Positions 24,641 through 34,416 are shown, numbered from the stretch's first letter. The stretch is DNA of 48,399 nucleotides from an uncultured Neomegalonema sp. (GCA_937958625.1 CALGNO010000079.1:1-48399), one strand, 5' to 3'. Notes: generated by a model not told the origin, from the sequence alone. Translations and numbers: made by a program.

Positions 24641-26416
24641 GTGAAAGCCTTCGCTGATCTTTTGGAGGCGCTGGTCCTGACGCCCTCGCGCAATGCGAAG
24701 CTGGCGCTCTTGACCGAGTATTTCCGCCGCGCACCGGACCCGGATCGCGGCTGGGCGCTGGCGAGCGTCGCCGGGTCGCTGGAGCTGCGCAATGCCACCG
24801 CCTCTGGTCTGCGCACGCTGGTCGAGGAACGCGTGGACCCGGTGCTGTTTCGGCTGTCGTATGATTATGTCGGTGATCTGGCCGAGACGATTGCGCTGAT
24901 CTGGCCGAGCGATTCGCCTGCCACGCATCCTTCGAGACGGGGCTTCGCCCCTCCTCAGGATGAGGGTGTCACCCTGCTTCATCCTGAGGAGCCGCCGGAG
25001 GCGGCGTCTCGAAGGATGAATACAGCCCTCCGCCTTTCGACCGTGGTCGAAACCCTGCAAGGGGCGACGCGGGACGAGGCGCGGAGGCATATCGAGGGGT
25101 GGCTGGCGCGGCTCAATGCTTCCGAGCGTCTTGCGCTGATCAAGATCGCCACCGGCGGTTTGCGGGTCGGCATGTCCGAACGCCTCGCCAAGACCGCACT
25201 CGCCGCCATGCGCACCGGCGAGGAGGAGGAAACCCTGAGCCAGATCGAGGAGATGTGGCACGGGTTGGAGCCGCCTTATGTCTCGCTGTTCGCGTGGCTC
25301 GACGGGTCTGCGCCGATGCCTCAAGTCGACCTGCGCCTCGCCTTTCGCCCGGTCATGCTGGCCCATCCCCTCGATGGCGGGCTGTATTCTGCCGAGGAGC
25401 GTAAGGCGGGGCTGCACGAAACCGACGGGTCCGCCGACTGGACGCTGGAACGCCTCAGCGCCAAACTCGACCCCGCCGATTTCAGCGCCGAATGGAAATG
25501 GGATGGCATCCGGGTACAGGCCGTCAGCCTTGATGGAGAGCGGCGGCTTTATACCCGCATGGGCGAGGAAATCGGGGCGAGCTTTCCCGACGCCATCGCC
25601 AATATGACCTTCGAAGGCGTGGCCGATGGCGAGTTGCTGGTCGCCCGCCCCGGCGAAGGCGGCCCGGTCATCGCGCCGTTCTCTGACTTGCAAAAACGGC
25701 TGGGCCGCAAGTCACCGGGGGCGAAAACGCTGAAAGACGGCCCCGCGCATATCCGCCTTTATGACTTGCTCCATGACGGCAGTGAAGACATCCGCCCGCT
25801 GAGTTTCGCCGAGCGTCGCGCGCGCCTCGATACATGGTTTGCCGAACAGCCGGTTCTGGGCGGCATCGACCTGTCGCCCATCGTGCCCTTCGACACATGG
25901 GAGGCACTGGCGGCGATCCGCGCCACCTCGCGCGATGCGGGGGAGGAAGGGTTGATGCTTAAACGCCTCGACAGCCCCTATGTCGGCGGTCGCCCCACCG
26001 GGCCGTGGTGGAAGTGGAAGCGCGACCCGCTCAGCGTCGATTGCGTCGTGATGTACGCCCAGCGTGGCCATGGCAAACGCTCGTCATTCTACTCCGATTA
26101 CACCTTCGGCTGTTGGCGCGAGGGGCCGGAGGGCACGGAACTGACCCCCGTCGGCAAGGCCTATACCGGCTTCACCGATGCCGAACTGGTCAAGCTCGAC
26201 AAATGGGTGCGGGATAACACGACCGAGCGGTTCGGCCCGGTGCGGGCGGTCAAACGCGGGCTGGTCTTCGAGATCAGCTTCGACGCCGTGCAACGCTCTA
26301 CCCGCCACAAAAGCGGCATCGCCATGCGCTTTCCGCGTATCAAGCGCATCCGCTGGGATAAACCTATCCACGAGGCGGATCACGTCAGTGCGCTGGAAGC
26401 GATGATCGTCGGGTAG
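24641..26416 (+). CDS. ATP-dependent DNA ligase (cisplatin damage response type) with an in-frame palindromic insertion
   Basis: 591 residues from GTG 24641; the start MKAFADLLEALVLTPSRNAKL matches the family. The nucleotidyltransferase motif I is EWKWDG (adenylated Lys286), with VADGELLV, EEGLMLKRL and WWKWKRDP further on. An N-terminal DNA-binding domain precedes it. Residues 96-126 are encoded by a 93-bp palindromic repeat, and have nothing to do with ligase sequence. Members of this family usually sit in an operon with a ligase-associated exonuclease, helicase and nuclease; none of these is adjacent, so this copy is isolated. Role: repair of damaged DNA. Confidence 0.9.
   Translation: MKAFADLLEALVLTPSRNAKLALLTEYFRRAPDPDRGWALASVAGSLELRNATASGLRTLVEERVDPVLFRLSYDYVGDLAETIALIWPSDSPATHPSRRGFAPPQDEGVTLLHPEEPPEAASRRMNTALRLSTVVETLQGATRDEARRHIEGWLARLNASERLALIKIATGGLRVGMSERLAKTALAAMRTGEEEETLSQIEEMWHGLEPPYVSLFAWLDGSAPMPQVDLRLAFRPVMLAHPLDGGLYSAEERKAGLHETDGSADWTLERLSAKLDPADFSAEWKWDGIRVQAVSLDGERRLYTRMGEEIGASFPDAIANMTFEGVADGELLVARPGEGGPVIAPFSDLQKRLGRKSPGAKTLKDGPAHIRLYDLLHDGSEDIRPLSFAERRARLDTWFAEQPVLGGIDLSPIVPFDTWEALAAIRATSRDAGEEGLMLKRLDSPYVGGRPTGPWWKWKRDPLSVDCVVMYAQRGHGKRSSFYSDYTFGCWREGPEGTELTPVGKAYTGFTDAELVKLDKWVRDNTTERFGPVRAVKRGLVFEISFDAVQRSTRHKSGIAMRFPRIKRIRWDKPIHEADHVSALEAMIVG
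24926..25018. repeat. Palindromic repeat element inside the DNA ligase gene (copy A)
   Basis: 93 bases bounded by the perfect inverted repeat CATCCTTCGAGACG (24926-24939) / CGTCTCGAAGGATG (25005-25018). Inside are a second pair CTCCTCAGGATGA (24951-24963) / TCATCCTGAGGAG (24979-24991) and small hairpins GGGGC-ttc-GCCCC and GCCGCC-gga-GGCGGC. The length is exactly 31 codons and keeps the ligase frame open. Confidence 0.85.
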
Positions 26417-26428
26417 GGTGCGCGGTGC

Positions 26429-26530
26429 CATCGTTCGAGACATTCGCTGCGCTCATTCCTCGCGATGAGGTTTTTCGCGGGTAATGAACTGTCCTCGTCT
26501 TGAGGAGCGCGAAGCGCGTCTCCAAAGATA
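26429..26530. repeat. Degenerate palindromic repeat (copy B) downstream of the ligase gene
   Basis: Left half TCGTTCGAGACATTCGCTGC and right half CTTGAGGAGCGCGAAGCGCG-TCTC resemble copy A's arms with several substitutions. It lies between the ligase stop and the ClpP-like gene. Confidence 0.6.
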
Positions 26531-26564
26531 TGCGATACGCGCGCATATGGTATATGTATGCCCC

Positions 26565-27218
26565 ATGAAACACCTCATTCTCGCCTTGTCGTTGGACGTC
26601 GCAGCCCCGGTCCAGGCCCATTCGGCCCCCGCCCAGGGCGGGACCATGGTCATCAACCTGCTCGGACCGATCACATCGGACTCGATGGCCGAACTCGTGC
26701 GGTCGGCGCAGGACGCGGTGCTGACCGGGCTGGACGAGATTCAGATCCGCATCAGCTCGGTTGGCGGCAAGGTCTATGCGGCCCGGTTCGCGGTCAACGC
26801 CCTCGCCGCCCTGCCGATCAAGGTGACGACGGTCGCGATGTCCGACGTGTCGAGTTCCGCCGTCGCGCTCTATTGCGCGGGGCAGGAAAGGTATGTTGCG
26901 CCGGGGGCGACGATCTATCTGCACCAGCTGACGCGCTTTGCCGAACGCTCGGCCAAGACCGCCGCCGCGCAGGAGCGCGAGGACCGGATCGTCAACGCCT
27001 GGTATGACGGGATGCTGAAGGGATGTCTGACCGATACCGCCGATATGTCGGAGCTTTCGCCCTATCAGGACCGCGACCTGATCCTCGATGATGCCGACAT
27101 AAAGCGCCTCGGCATGGCCAACGGCGATTTCCGCGCCCTGAGGGGCAAGCCCTATTTCGGGCGGGCGGTGAACATCGTGCCCCGGGTCTCCTCGTCGGGG
27201 TCGAACGGACGACTCTGA
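26565..27218 (+). CDS. ClpP/crotonase-fold serine protease-like protein, possibly exported
   Basis: 217 residues from ATG 26565; earlier in-frame ATGs (26547, 26484) exist. The N-terminus MKHLILALSLDVAAPVQAHS could be a signal peptide, albeit with an Asp in the hydrophobic core. The fold follows ClpP: INLLGPITSDSMAELV, RISSVGGKVYAARFAVNAL, a Ser-rich nucleophile loop MSDVSSSAVALYC and YLHQL with the catalytic-type His. Conventional ClpP has a G-x-A-A/S-S-M motif, so catalysis is not guaranteed. No ClpX/ClpA is nearby. If exported it would act outside the usual ATP-driven degradation machine. Confidence 0.65.
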   Translation: MKHLILALSLDVAAPVQAHSAPAQGGTMVINLLGPITSDSMAELVRSAQDAVLTGLDEIQIRISSVGGKVYAARFAVNALAALPIKVTTVAMSDVSSSAVALYCAGQERYVAPGATIYLHQLTRFAERSAKTAAAQEREDRIVNAWYDGMLKGCLTDTADMSELSPYQDRDLILDDADIKRLGMANGDFRALRGKPYFGRAVNIVPRVSSSGSNGRL

Positions 27219-27269
27219 GATCGCAGCCGCCCTTGCGCATAGAACGCCCCCAGCGAACCGGAGAGCCTG

Positions 27270-28247
27270 ATGCGCCTTTTTACCTGCCCTGCCTGTGGCG
27301 AGACCGTGTTTTTTCCCAATACGAACTGCGCCTGCGGGGCCATGATCGCCTATGACCCGGAGGAACGCGGCTTTGTGCCCCTCGTCGATCCGTGCCGCAA
27401 TCGCGAGATCATCGCGTGTAACTGGACCGCCGTGGAGGGGGGCTTTTGCCGCTCCTGCGCGATGACCGAGGTGGTGCCGGATCACTTTCGCGACGAAAAC
27501 CTCGCGCTTTGGGCCGAGGCGGAACAGGACAAGCGCCGGGTGCTGGAGAACCTCGCGAAATGGGGTTGGTTCACCGCCACCGATCCGGGGCCGTCGCCGC
27601 GCTTTCATCTGCTGGCCGAAGAAACCCGTCGCGGCGAGGCACAGGTGACGATGGGCCACGCGAACGGCCTGATCACCATGAATGTCGCCGAATCTGATCC
27701 GGTCGAATTGCTGCGACGGCGGGAACAGCTTTCCGAACGCCTGCGCACGATGGTGGCGCATTACCGCCACGAGATTGCGCATTTCCTGTTCGAGCGGCTG
27801 CGGGGGCGAGACGGGTTTCTCGATGGCTTTCGCACGCTGTTCGGCGACGAGCGTGCCGATTACGGCGAGGCGCTGACCCGGCATTACGAGAACGGCCCGC
27901 GACAGGGATGGCAGGCGGATCACGTTACGCCCTATGCCGCCGCGCATCCGCATGAGGACTGGGCCGAAACGGCGGCGCATCTGATGCATCTGACCGACAT
28001 TCTCGACAGTGCGCTGGCCGCCGGAATGCGGACCGAGGCGCTGACCAACCCGGATTACGACCCCTATCGGGAAAGCGATTCCGATCTATTGGTGACCACC
28101 GCCGCCGGGTTCGGCATCGCCATGAACCATGTCAACCGGGCCATGGGCCTCGCCGACGCCTATCCCTTTGTTCTGACGCCGGCCATCCGTGAAAAGCTGG
28201 GCTTTGTGCACGGATGGGTGCAGGGCAGGTATAGCCCTGTGCGGTGA
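27270..28247 (+). CDS. Putative zinc-binding metallopeptidase (DUF2248 type)
   Basis: 325 residues. A zinc ribbon opens the protein (CPACGETVFFPNTNCACG, then CRNREII and FCRSCAM), and a metallopeptidase HExxH motif is present as RHEIAHFLFERL near residue 170, with downstream HPHEDWAETAAHLMHL supplying a likely third ligand. This architecture fits the family of putative zinc metallopeptidases of unknown substrate. Cytoplasmic by absence of a signal. Confidence 0.85.
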   Translation: MRLFTCPACGETVFFPNTNCACGAMIAYDPEERGFVPLVDPCRNREIIACNWTAVEGGFCRSCAMTEVVPDHFRDENLALWAEAEQDKRRVLENLAKWGWFTATDPGPSPRFHLLAEETRRGEAQVTMGHANGLITMNVAESDPVELLRRREQLSERLRTMVAHYRHEIAHFLFERLRGRDGFLDGFRTLFGDERADYGEALTRHYENGPRQGWQADHVTPYAAAHPHEDWAETAAHLMHLTDILDSALAAGMRTEALTNPDYDPYRESDSDLLVTTAAGFGIAMNHVNRAMGLADAYPFVLTPAIREKLGFVHGWVQGRYSPVR

Positions 28248-28275
28248 CGGTGGCTCAAAGATCAACCCAAAGGGC

Positions 28276-29529
<1,254 letters not shown>

Positions 29530-29532
29530 TAG

Positions 29533-30153
29533 TCATTGTTCTTCAAGTAAAATCTCGGCAATGGGTTTGAAGGATCGCCGGTGATGCGGGGTCACGCCGA
29601 GGGTCTTGAGCGCCTCGCGATGGGCGGCGGTGCCGTATCCTGCATTACTCTCCCAGCCATATCCGGGATGCTGTTTTGCGAGGTCTGCCATGATCCGATC
29701 ACGGGCCACCTTAGCGACGATCGAGGCGGCGGCAATCGATAACGAGGTGGCATCGCCCTTCACGATGGCTTCGGCGGGCACCGGCAAACCCTTCGGCACG
29801 CGCCTGCCGTCGATCAGGGCCAGTGCGGGGCGGACGGGCAGGGCGTCTATCGCGCGGGCCATGGCCAGGTCATTCGCTGCGGTCAGGCCGATGCGGTCCA
29901 GTTCAGCCGCCTCGACCCTGCCGATGCCGATGGTGGCACCGGGATCAGCGTGCAGGGCGGCGGCGAGGCGTTCGCGGGCGAGGCGTGTGATCGCCTTGGA
30001 ATCGGCGATGCCCACCATGGCAAAACCCGGCGTCAGCACAACCGCTCCGGCGACCAGCGGCCCCGCAAACGGCCCGCGTCCGACCTCGTCCACCCCGCAA
30101 ACGGGGCGAAGGCCACTGGCGATTTCACGGCTAAGATCGGCGATGGGGGGCAT
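29533..30153 (-). CDS. rnhB: Ribonuclease HII
   Basis: 206 residues from ATG 30153. Conserved RNase HII motifs: VCGVDEVGRGPFAGPLVAGAVVL (Asp-Glu catalytic pair and the GRG loop), ALIDGRRVPKGLP, KGDATSLSIAAASIVAKVARDR and HPGYGWESNAGYGT. It cleaves RNA primers and single ribonucleotides in DNA. It lies directly upstream of ccrM. Confidence 0.95.
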   Translation of the reverse strand: MPPIADLSREIASGLRPVCGVDEVGRGPFAGPLVAGAVVLTPGFAMVGIADSKAITRLARERLAAALHADPGATIGIGRVEAAELDRIGLTAANDLAMARAIDALPVRPALALIDGRRVPKGLPVPAEAIVKGDATSLSIAAASIVAKVARDRIMADLAKQHPGYGWESNAGYGTAAHREALKTLGVTPHHRRSFKPIAEILLEEQ

Positions 30154-30238
30154 GGAAACGGCTTTTCCTGACGCGGCGAAAGGACTATGGTTGCGACGAG
30201 CCGCCCCGGGCGGCATTTTGTTTCAAGGGATGTTTGCA

Positions 30239-30574
30239 ATGTACAAGAAATTGGCTCGGATCAGCCCGATTTCCTTCGGAATCTTTTATGCGGTCTTCAC
30301 GTTGTTGATGATGATCGTCGCGGCGCTGGTCGGCATTTTCGTTCTGCCCAACATTCCGCGCCAGCCGGGTATTCCCGAGTTCGATATGTTCGAATCCATG
30401 AGCGCTCAGGTTCTCGCCGGTGAAGGTCTGGTGCCCCTTGCGACCAGCATCGGCATGGTGCTGGCGATGAGCTTTGTGATCGGCGTCGTGCTGGCAATCT
30501 TCTATAATCTGGTGGCGATGGTAACGGGCGGTATCAAGGTCAAAACCCATGACCTCGGTTACGACGACTTCTGA
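30239..30574 (+). CDS. Small membrane protein with two transmembrane segments
   Basis: 111 residues; AAGGGA at 30225-30230 favours the ATG at 30239 over that at 30230. Hydrophobic segments at residues ~14-38 (FGIFYAVFTLLMMIVAALVGIFVLP) and ~76-100 (MVLAMSFVIGVVLAIFYNLVAMV), ending TGGIKVKTHDLGYDDF. The second helix plus FYNLVAMVTGGIKV resembles DUF3566-type membrane proteins, but I am not sure. Its end overlaps the end of the convergent radical SAM gene by 16 bases. Confidence 0.75.
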   Translation: MYKKLARISPISFGIFYAVFTLLMMIVAALVGIFVLPNIPRQPGIPEFDMFESMSAQVLAGEGLVPLATSIGMVLAMSFVIGVVLAIFYNLVAMVTGGIKVKTHDLGYDDF

Positions 30575-31668
30575 GCGTCAAACAGCGAAAGTTGATCCCC
30601 CGGTCGGAGCGGCCTTTTGAACAGATCGCGGCGCTGGGGAGTGAGTTTCTCCAGCGCCATTTTCTTGCGGATTACCTCGAACCGCGCGGCCATCAGCGCG
30701 GCATAGGGGCCCGTGCCGCGCAGGCGTGTTCCCCATGCGGGGTCGTAATCGCGCCCGCCATGGGTCTCGCGGATATAGCGCAGCACGCGGGCCTTGCGGT
30801 CGGGGGCGTGGGTGTCGAGCCATTCGCGGAACAAGTCCTTGATCTCAAGCGGCATTCGCAGGGGGATATAATTGCCCGTGCGCGCGCCATGGGCTACGGC
30901 GGAGGCAAAGATCGCCTCCATCTCGTGATCCGTCAGGGCCGGGATCATTGGCGCGGCCAGCACCATGCAGGGCACCCCGGCTTTGGTCAGTTCGCTGATC
31001 GCCCAGAGCCGACGCTTCGGGGTCGAGGCACGCGGCTCCATCAACCGGGCCAGCCGGTGATCGAGGGTCGTGATCGACAGGGCCACATGCACCAGCCCCA
31101 GCGCCGCCGCCTCGCCCAGCAAATCCGCATCGCGCACGACCAGCGCCGATTTCGTCGTGATCGAGAAGGGGTGCCGGTATTCGAGCAAGACCTCGATCAG
31201 CGAGCGGGTAATGCGGTGGTCTTTTTCCAGCGGTTGATAGGGGTCGGTATTCGTGCCCATGGCAAGCGGCGCAGGGCGATAGCGCGGGGTGTCGAAGGCC
31301 TTACGCAGCAGGGCGGAGGCCCCGGGCTTTACCGTCAGCCGGGTCTCGAAATCCAGCCCCGGTGATAGGCCGAGATAGGCGTGGGTGGGCCGGGCAAAGC
31401 AATAGACGCAGCCATGCTCGCAGCCGCGATAGGCATTGACGGACCGGTCGAACGGAATATCGGGCGAGGTATTGCGGGCAATGATCGTGCGCGGGTCTTC
31501 GGTTATGACCTCGCGCCGGATCGGAACCTCGTCTTCGGCGCTGTCCCAGCCATCGTCGAAGCCCTCGCGCGCGGTGGTCTCAAACCGCCCTGCCGCGTTG
31601 CTGACCGCCCCGCGCCCCCGGCGCAGATCGGCAGACAGACGGGTAGACTCCGCTTGCATCCGACTCAT
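30559..31668 (-). CDS. PA0069 family radical SAM protein
   Basis: 369 residues. The [4Fe-4S] motif is CEHGCVYCFARPTHAYLGLSPGLDFE, in the form typical of PA0069/SplB-like radical SAM proteins; TNTDPYQPLEKDHRITRSLIEVLL and SITTLDHRLARLMEPR are further family landmarks. It is distantly related to spore photoproduct lyase, but substrate is unknown. Two starts are possible (31668 or 31659). Confidence 0.9.
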   Translation of the reverse strand: MSRMQAESTRLSADLRRGRGAVSNAAGRFETTAREGFDDGWDSAEDEVPIRREVITEDPRTIIARNTSPDIPFDRSVNAYRGCEHGCVYCFARPTHAYLGLSPGLDFETRLTVKPGASALLRKAFDTPRYRPAPLAMGTNTDPYQPLEKDHRITRSLIEVLLEYRHPFSITTKSALVVRDADLLGEAAALGLVHVALSITTLDHRLARLMEPRASTPKRRLWAISELTKAGVPCMVLAAPMIPALTDHEMEAIFASAVAHGARTGNYIPLRMPLEIKDLFREWLDTHAPDRKARVLRYIRETHGGRDYDPAWGTRLRGTGPYAALMAARFEVIRKKMALEKLTPQRRDLFKRPLRPGDQLSLFDAQKSS

Positions 31669-31747
31669 GGCATGATCCTGCTTTGTTCGCGCTCACGCTA
31701 GAACGAGTCGCGAACGGCGTCGAGTCTGTTTTCGATGCAGGGTCGGG

Positions 31748-31796
31748 AAAAAAGCCGGGGACCAGCGCAGCGCAATCGCGGCGCGCGCTGGCCCCC
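31748..31796 (-). terminator. Rho-independent terminator after the second glycine-zipper gene
   Basis: On the minus strand a long stem, GGGG (c) GGCCAGCGC-like arm (31796-31785) pairing with GCGCTGG (t) CCCC (31768-31757), is followed by a run of six T (31753-31748). Confidence 0.8.
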
Positions 31797-31804
31797 TTGT
31801 CGGA

Positions 31805-32602
31805 TCAGAACGTCGGCAGGGCAGGCGCGCTGTAGGACGGGATCGCTGGGGTGCTATAGGATGGCAGGGCCGGGGCGCTCTGGATCGTGTAGCTTGGCGT
31901 CGGCGCCGACAGGACCGGGCCGCCCTGAAGCACGGGGGCTTCGGCAACGGAGCGGATCGCGGTGCTGTAATCGGTTGCCTGCGACGTCAGCGATGTTGCT
32001 TGGTTTTGCAGCGTTTGACCCGTGTAAGACGGCACCGAATACGTCTGGTTGATCCCGGTCTGGATCGGCTGGGCCGAGATCGACGGCGTGGAAATCGTCT
32101 GCGCCGCCGGAACCGGGTCGATATAGACGAGATTTGTGCCCTGGGCCTCGGCTGAAACCACCGGAAGCGTCTGGGCGGGCTGATAGGTCGTCTGATACTG
32201 AGGCTGCTGGTATTGCGGCTGAGCCGTCGCTACCGGGGCCTGATAAGCAGGGGCAGCCTGCTGATATTGGGGCTGCTGATATTGGGGCTGAACGGGGGTC
32301 TGATAGGTCTGGTACTGCTGCTGCACCGGTGCAGTGGCCGTTTGCTGGCGGTTGTTGACATAGGACCGGGCGACCGCGCCGCCGGTTGCGCCGCCGATCA
32401 CGGCCCCTGCGCCGGTCGCGACGGCTTTACCCGTGCCGCCGCCAAAGAGCGAGCCGGCCACGCCGCCGCCGATGGCACCGATGCCCGCGCCAACGGTGGT
32501 TACGAAAGTCGGGTCCAGATCGCCCGAGCCATTGCTGCTGCACCCGGCAGTCATGGTCAGGGCAGCGACGAGGGCGATAACGGGTTTGCGTGTGGTGAAC
32601 AT
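31805..32602 (-). CDS. Glycine-zipper lipoprotein with a Gln/Tyr/Pro-rich low-complexity tail
   Basis: 265 residues from ATG 32602, with AGGAGA seven bases upstream. Lipoprotein signal MFTTRKPVIALVAALTMTAGC; a glycine-zipper segment (VGAGIGAIGGGVAGSLFGGG, GAGAVIGGATGGAVA) as in 17-kDa surface antigens; then a tail rich in Q, Y, P and A (YQTYQTPVQPQYQQPQYQQ) and a C-terminal Ser/Pro/Tyr repeat (SYSTPAIPSYSAPALPTF). Same overall layout as the 14565-15701 product but a different tail composition and a lipid anchor instead of a cleaved signal. Confidence 0.75.
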   Translation of the reverse strand: MFTTRKPVIALVAALTMTAGCSSNGSGDLDPTFVTTVGAGIGAIGGGVAGSLFGGGTGKAVATGAGAVIGGATGGAVARSYVNNRQQTATAPVQQQYQTYQTPVQPQYQQPQYQQAAPAYQAPVATAQPQYQQPQYQTTYQPAQTLPVVSAEAQGTNLVYIDPVPAAQTISTPSISAQPIQTGINQTYSVPSYTGQTLQNQATSLTSQATDYSTAIRSVAEAPVLQGGPVLSAPTPSYTIQSAPALPSYSTPAIPSYSAPALPTF

Positions 32603-32952
32603 AGATTTTCTCCTAAGGAAAAAGAACGACGCGGGTGCCGAGGCATCCCTATGTCGGGGTGTTTCGAGGGGTGATTGCCGGGTCTTTCGCATTCTGCGAC
32701 TCGTTTTCGTCCCGCATTCCAAGGATTGCAGGGCGCGAGCAATCGAGCGTTTTCGCTGAAGTGTCGCGGAAACCCTCGGGTTTGCGGGATGTCTGCATCA
32801 TCGGAGAGATTAATTCGGCAATAACCATGATCTCTTCGTCACAAGGTTCGTGCCGAGCGCTCGGGCGGTGGCCAGAACCGCCCTCGCCCACAACCTCGTG
32901 AGATAATGTCGCGGGGCGTGCGTGGCGGTGGGTCGGGCGCTATATTGCCCGC
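32603..32952. other. Intergenic region between divergent genes
   Basis: 350 bases with no gene I can support. It holds a hairpin GGGCGGT-N7-ACCGCCC (32863-32883) and an AT-richer stretch at 32805-32840. Promoters for the lipoprotein gene (minus) and the sterol desaturase gene (plus) must lie here, but I could not place convincing hexamers. Confidence 0.4.
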
Positions 32953-33762
32953 ATGACCGATTTCATTTCCCAGAACGAGGGCGCGGTGCGGATTGCCGTT
33001 TTCCTCGGTGTCTTTGCCCTGATGGCCCTGTGGGAGTTCAGCGCGCCGCGCCGGGCGCTGGTTGAACCCAAGCCAAGCCGCTGGGGCACCAATTGGGGTA
33101 TCGTGATCCTCGATACGCTGGTCGTCCGCATCCTCTTTCCCGCCGCTGCGGTGGGCGCGGCGCTGGATGCGAGTGCGCAGGGCTGGGGCCTCTTTAACTG
33201 GCTGGACTGGCCGGGATGGATCGAGGTGGTGCTGGCGATTCTGGCCTTTGACTGCCTGATCTATTGGCAGCACGTGCTGTCGCATCGCATCCCGTTTCTG
33301 TGGCGGTTGCACCGGGTGCATCACTCGGACCGGGATATTGATGTCTCGACCGCGATCCGCTTTCACCCCGGAGAGATTGCGCTGTCGATGGCGCTGAAGA
33401 TCGGTGCCGTCTATATCCTCGGCCCCGCCGCGATTGCGGTGATCCTGTTCGAAGTGATCCTGAACGGCTGTGCGCTGTTCAACCACTCGAATATCAAGCT
33501 GGGCAAGGGGGCCGATGCCGTGCTGCGCAAGGTGCTGGTGACGCCGGATATGCATCGGGTGCATCACTCGGCCATCCCCCGCGAGACCGACGCGAATTTC
33601 GGCTTTAACCTGCCCTGGTGGGACCGCCTCTTCGGCACCTATATCGATCAGCCGGAGAAGGGCCATGAGGGCATGACCATCGGCTTGAACGAGTTTCAGG
33701 ACACGCGGCCCTCGCGGTTCGGCTGGTCGTTGCTGTTGCCGTTTCGGGGGCGGAACGGGTGA
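32953..33762 (+). CDS. Sterol desaturase / fatty acid hydroxylase family membrane protein
   Basis: 269 residues, several hydrophobic helices. The di-iron His boxes are present: HVLSH, HRVHHSDRD, FHPGE, FNHSN and HRVHHS. Members hydroxylate or desaturate lipids, including carotenoids and ornithine lipids. The substrate here is not indicated. The stop overlaps the next start (GTGA, 33759-33762), so the two are coupled. Confidence 0.9.
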   Translation: MTDFISQNEGAVRIAVFLGVFALMALWEFSAPRRALVEPKPSRWGTNWGIVILDTLVVRILFPAAAVGAALDASAQGWGLFNWLDWPGWIEVVLAILAFDCLIYWQHVLSHRIPFLWRLHRVHHSDRDIDVSTAIRFHPGEIALSMALKIGAVYILGPAAIAVILFEVILNGCALFNHSNIKLGKGADAVLRKVLVTPDMHRVHHSAIPRETDANFGFNLPWWDRLFGTYIDQPEKGHEGMTIGLNEFQDTRPSRFGWSLLLPFRGRNG

Positions 33763-34403
33763 GGCTGGAGGCGCAGGGACTGGCGGTTCTCGGCGGATTC
33801 CACACCCGGCCCGACCATGGCGCGCCCAAGGGCGTCGCCTCCATCGCGATGCTGGGGATGGCGCGAGAGGGCTGGAATGTCTTCGCGGCTTCACCCGAGG
33901 CCAGCGACGGCCAGCCCGACCCGATGGACCGCTGGTCGAGCCGAGTAATCACCGCGCTGGCCGAGGAGGAGGGGGCCGTGCCGCTGTTTCCGTTTGGCGG
34001 GCCGCCTTATCAGCCGTTTCTGCGCTGGGCGGCGGCGACCGGGTGCATCTGGCCCTCGCCGCTGGGCATGTCGATCCATGCCGAACGGGGGCTGTGGATG
34101 GCGTTTCGCGGCGCGCTGGGCTTTGCCGAGGTGCGCGACGACCTGAAGGCGGTCGAGGCCACCCGGCCCTGCGAGACATGCGCGGATAAACCCTGCCTCG
34201 ATGCCTGTCCCGTGGATGCGTTTACCGGCGGCGTCTACAATGTGCCGACCTGCGTTGCCCATATCGCGACGCAAGCCGGGGACGATTGCCTTTCCGGCGG
34301 CTGCAAGGCGCGCCATGCCTGTCCCGTGGGCCGCGACTGGTCTCCGGTGCCCGCACAAGCTACGTTCCATATGGGCGCTTATCTGAGGGCGCGCACGTCT
34401 TGA
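33759..34403 (+). CDS. 4Fe-4S ferredoxin-like protein
   Basis: 214 residues from GTG 33759. The C-terminal half has two cysteine clusters: CETCADKPCLDACPVDAF and CVAHI...CLSGGCKARHACPVG, fitting two [4Fe-4S] centres in the arrangement used by the QueG ferredoxin domain. The N-terminal ~120 residues are not recognisable as a cobalamin-binding QueG domain. Coupling to the desaturase gene suggests electron transfer to that di-iron enzyme, as inference. Confidence 0.75.
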   Translation: MRLEAQGLAVLGGFHTRPDHGAPKGVASIAMLGMAREGWNVFAASPEASDGQPDPMDRWSSRVITALAEEEGAVPLFPFGGPPYQPFLRWAAATGCIWPSPLGMSIHAERGLWMAFRGALGFAEVRDDLKAVEATRPCETCADKPCLDACPVDAFTGGVYNVPTCVAHIATQAGDDCLSGGCKARHACPVGRDWSPVPAQATFHMGAYLRARTS

Positions 34404-34416
34404 GCGGGAGAGCGCG

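Noticed and set aside
26385-27989. 534-codon minus-strand frame covering the ClpP-like gene and much of the metallopeptidase gene
   Set aside because: Overlaps two genes with recognisable motifs on the plus strand; no domain in the antisense product.
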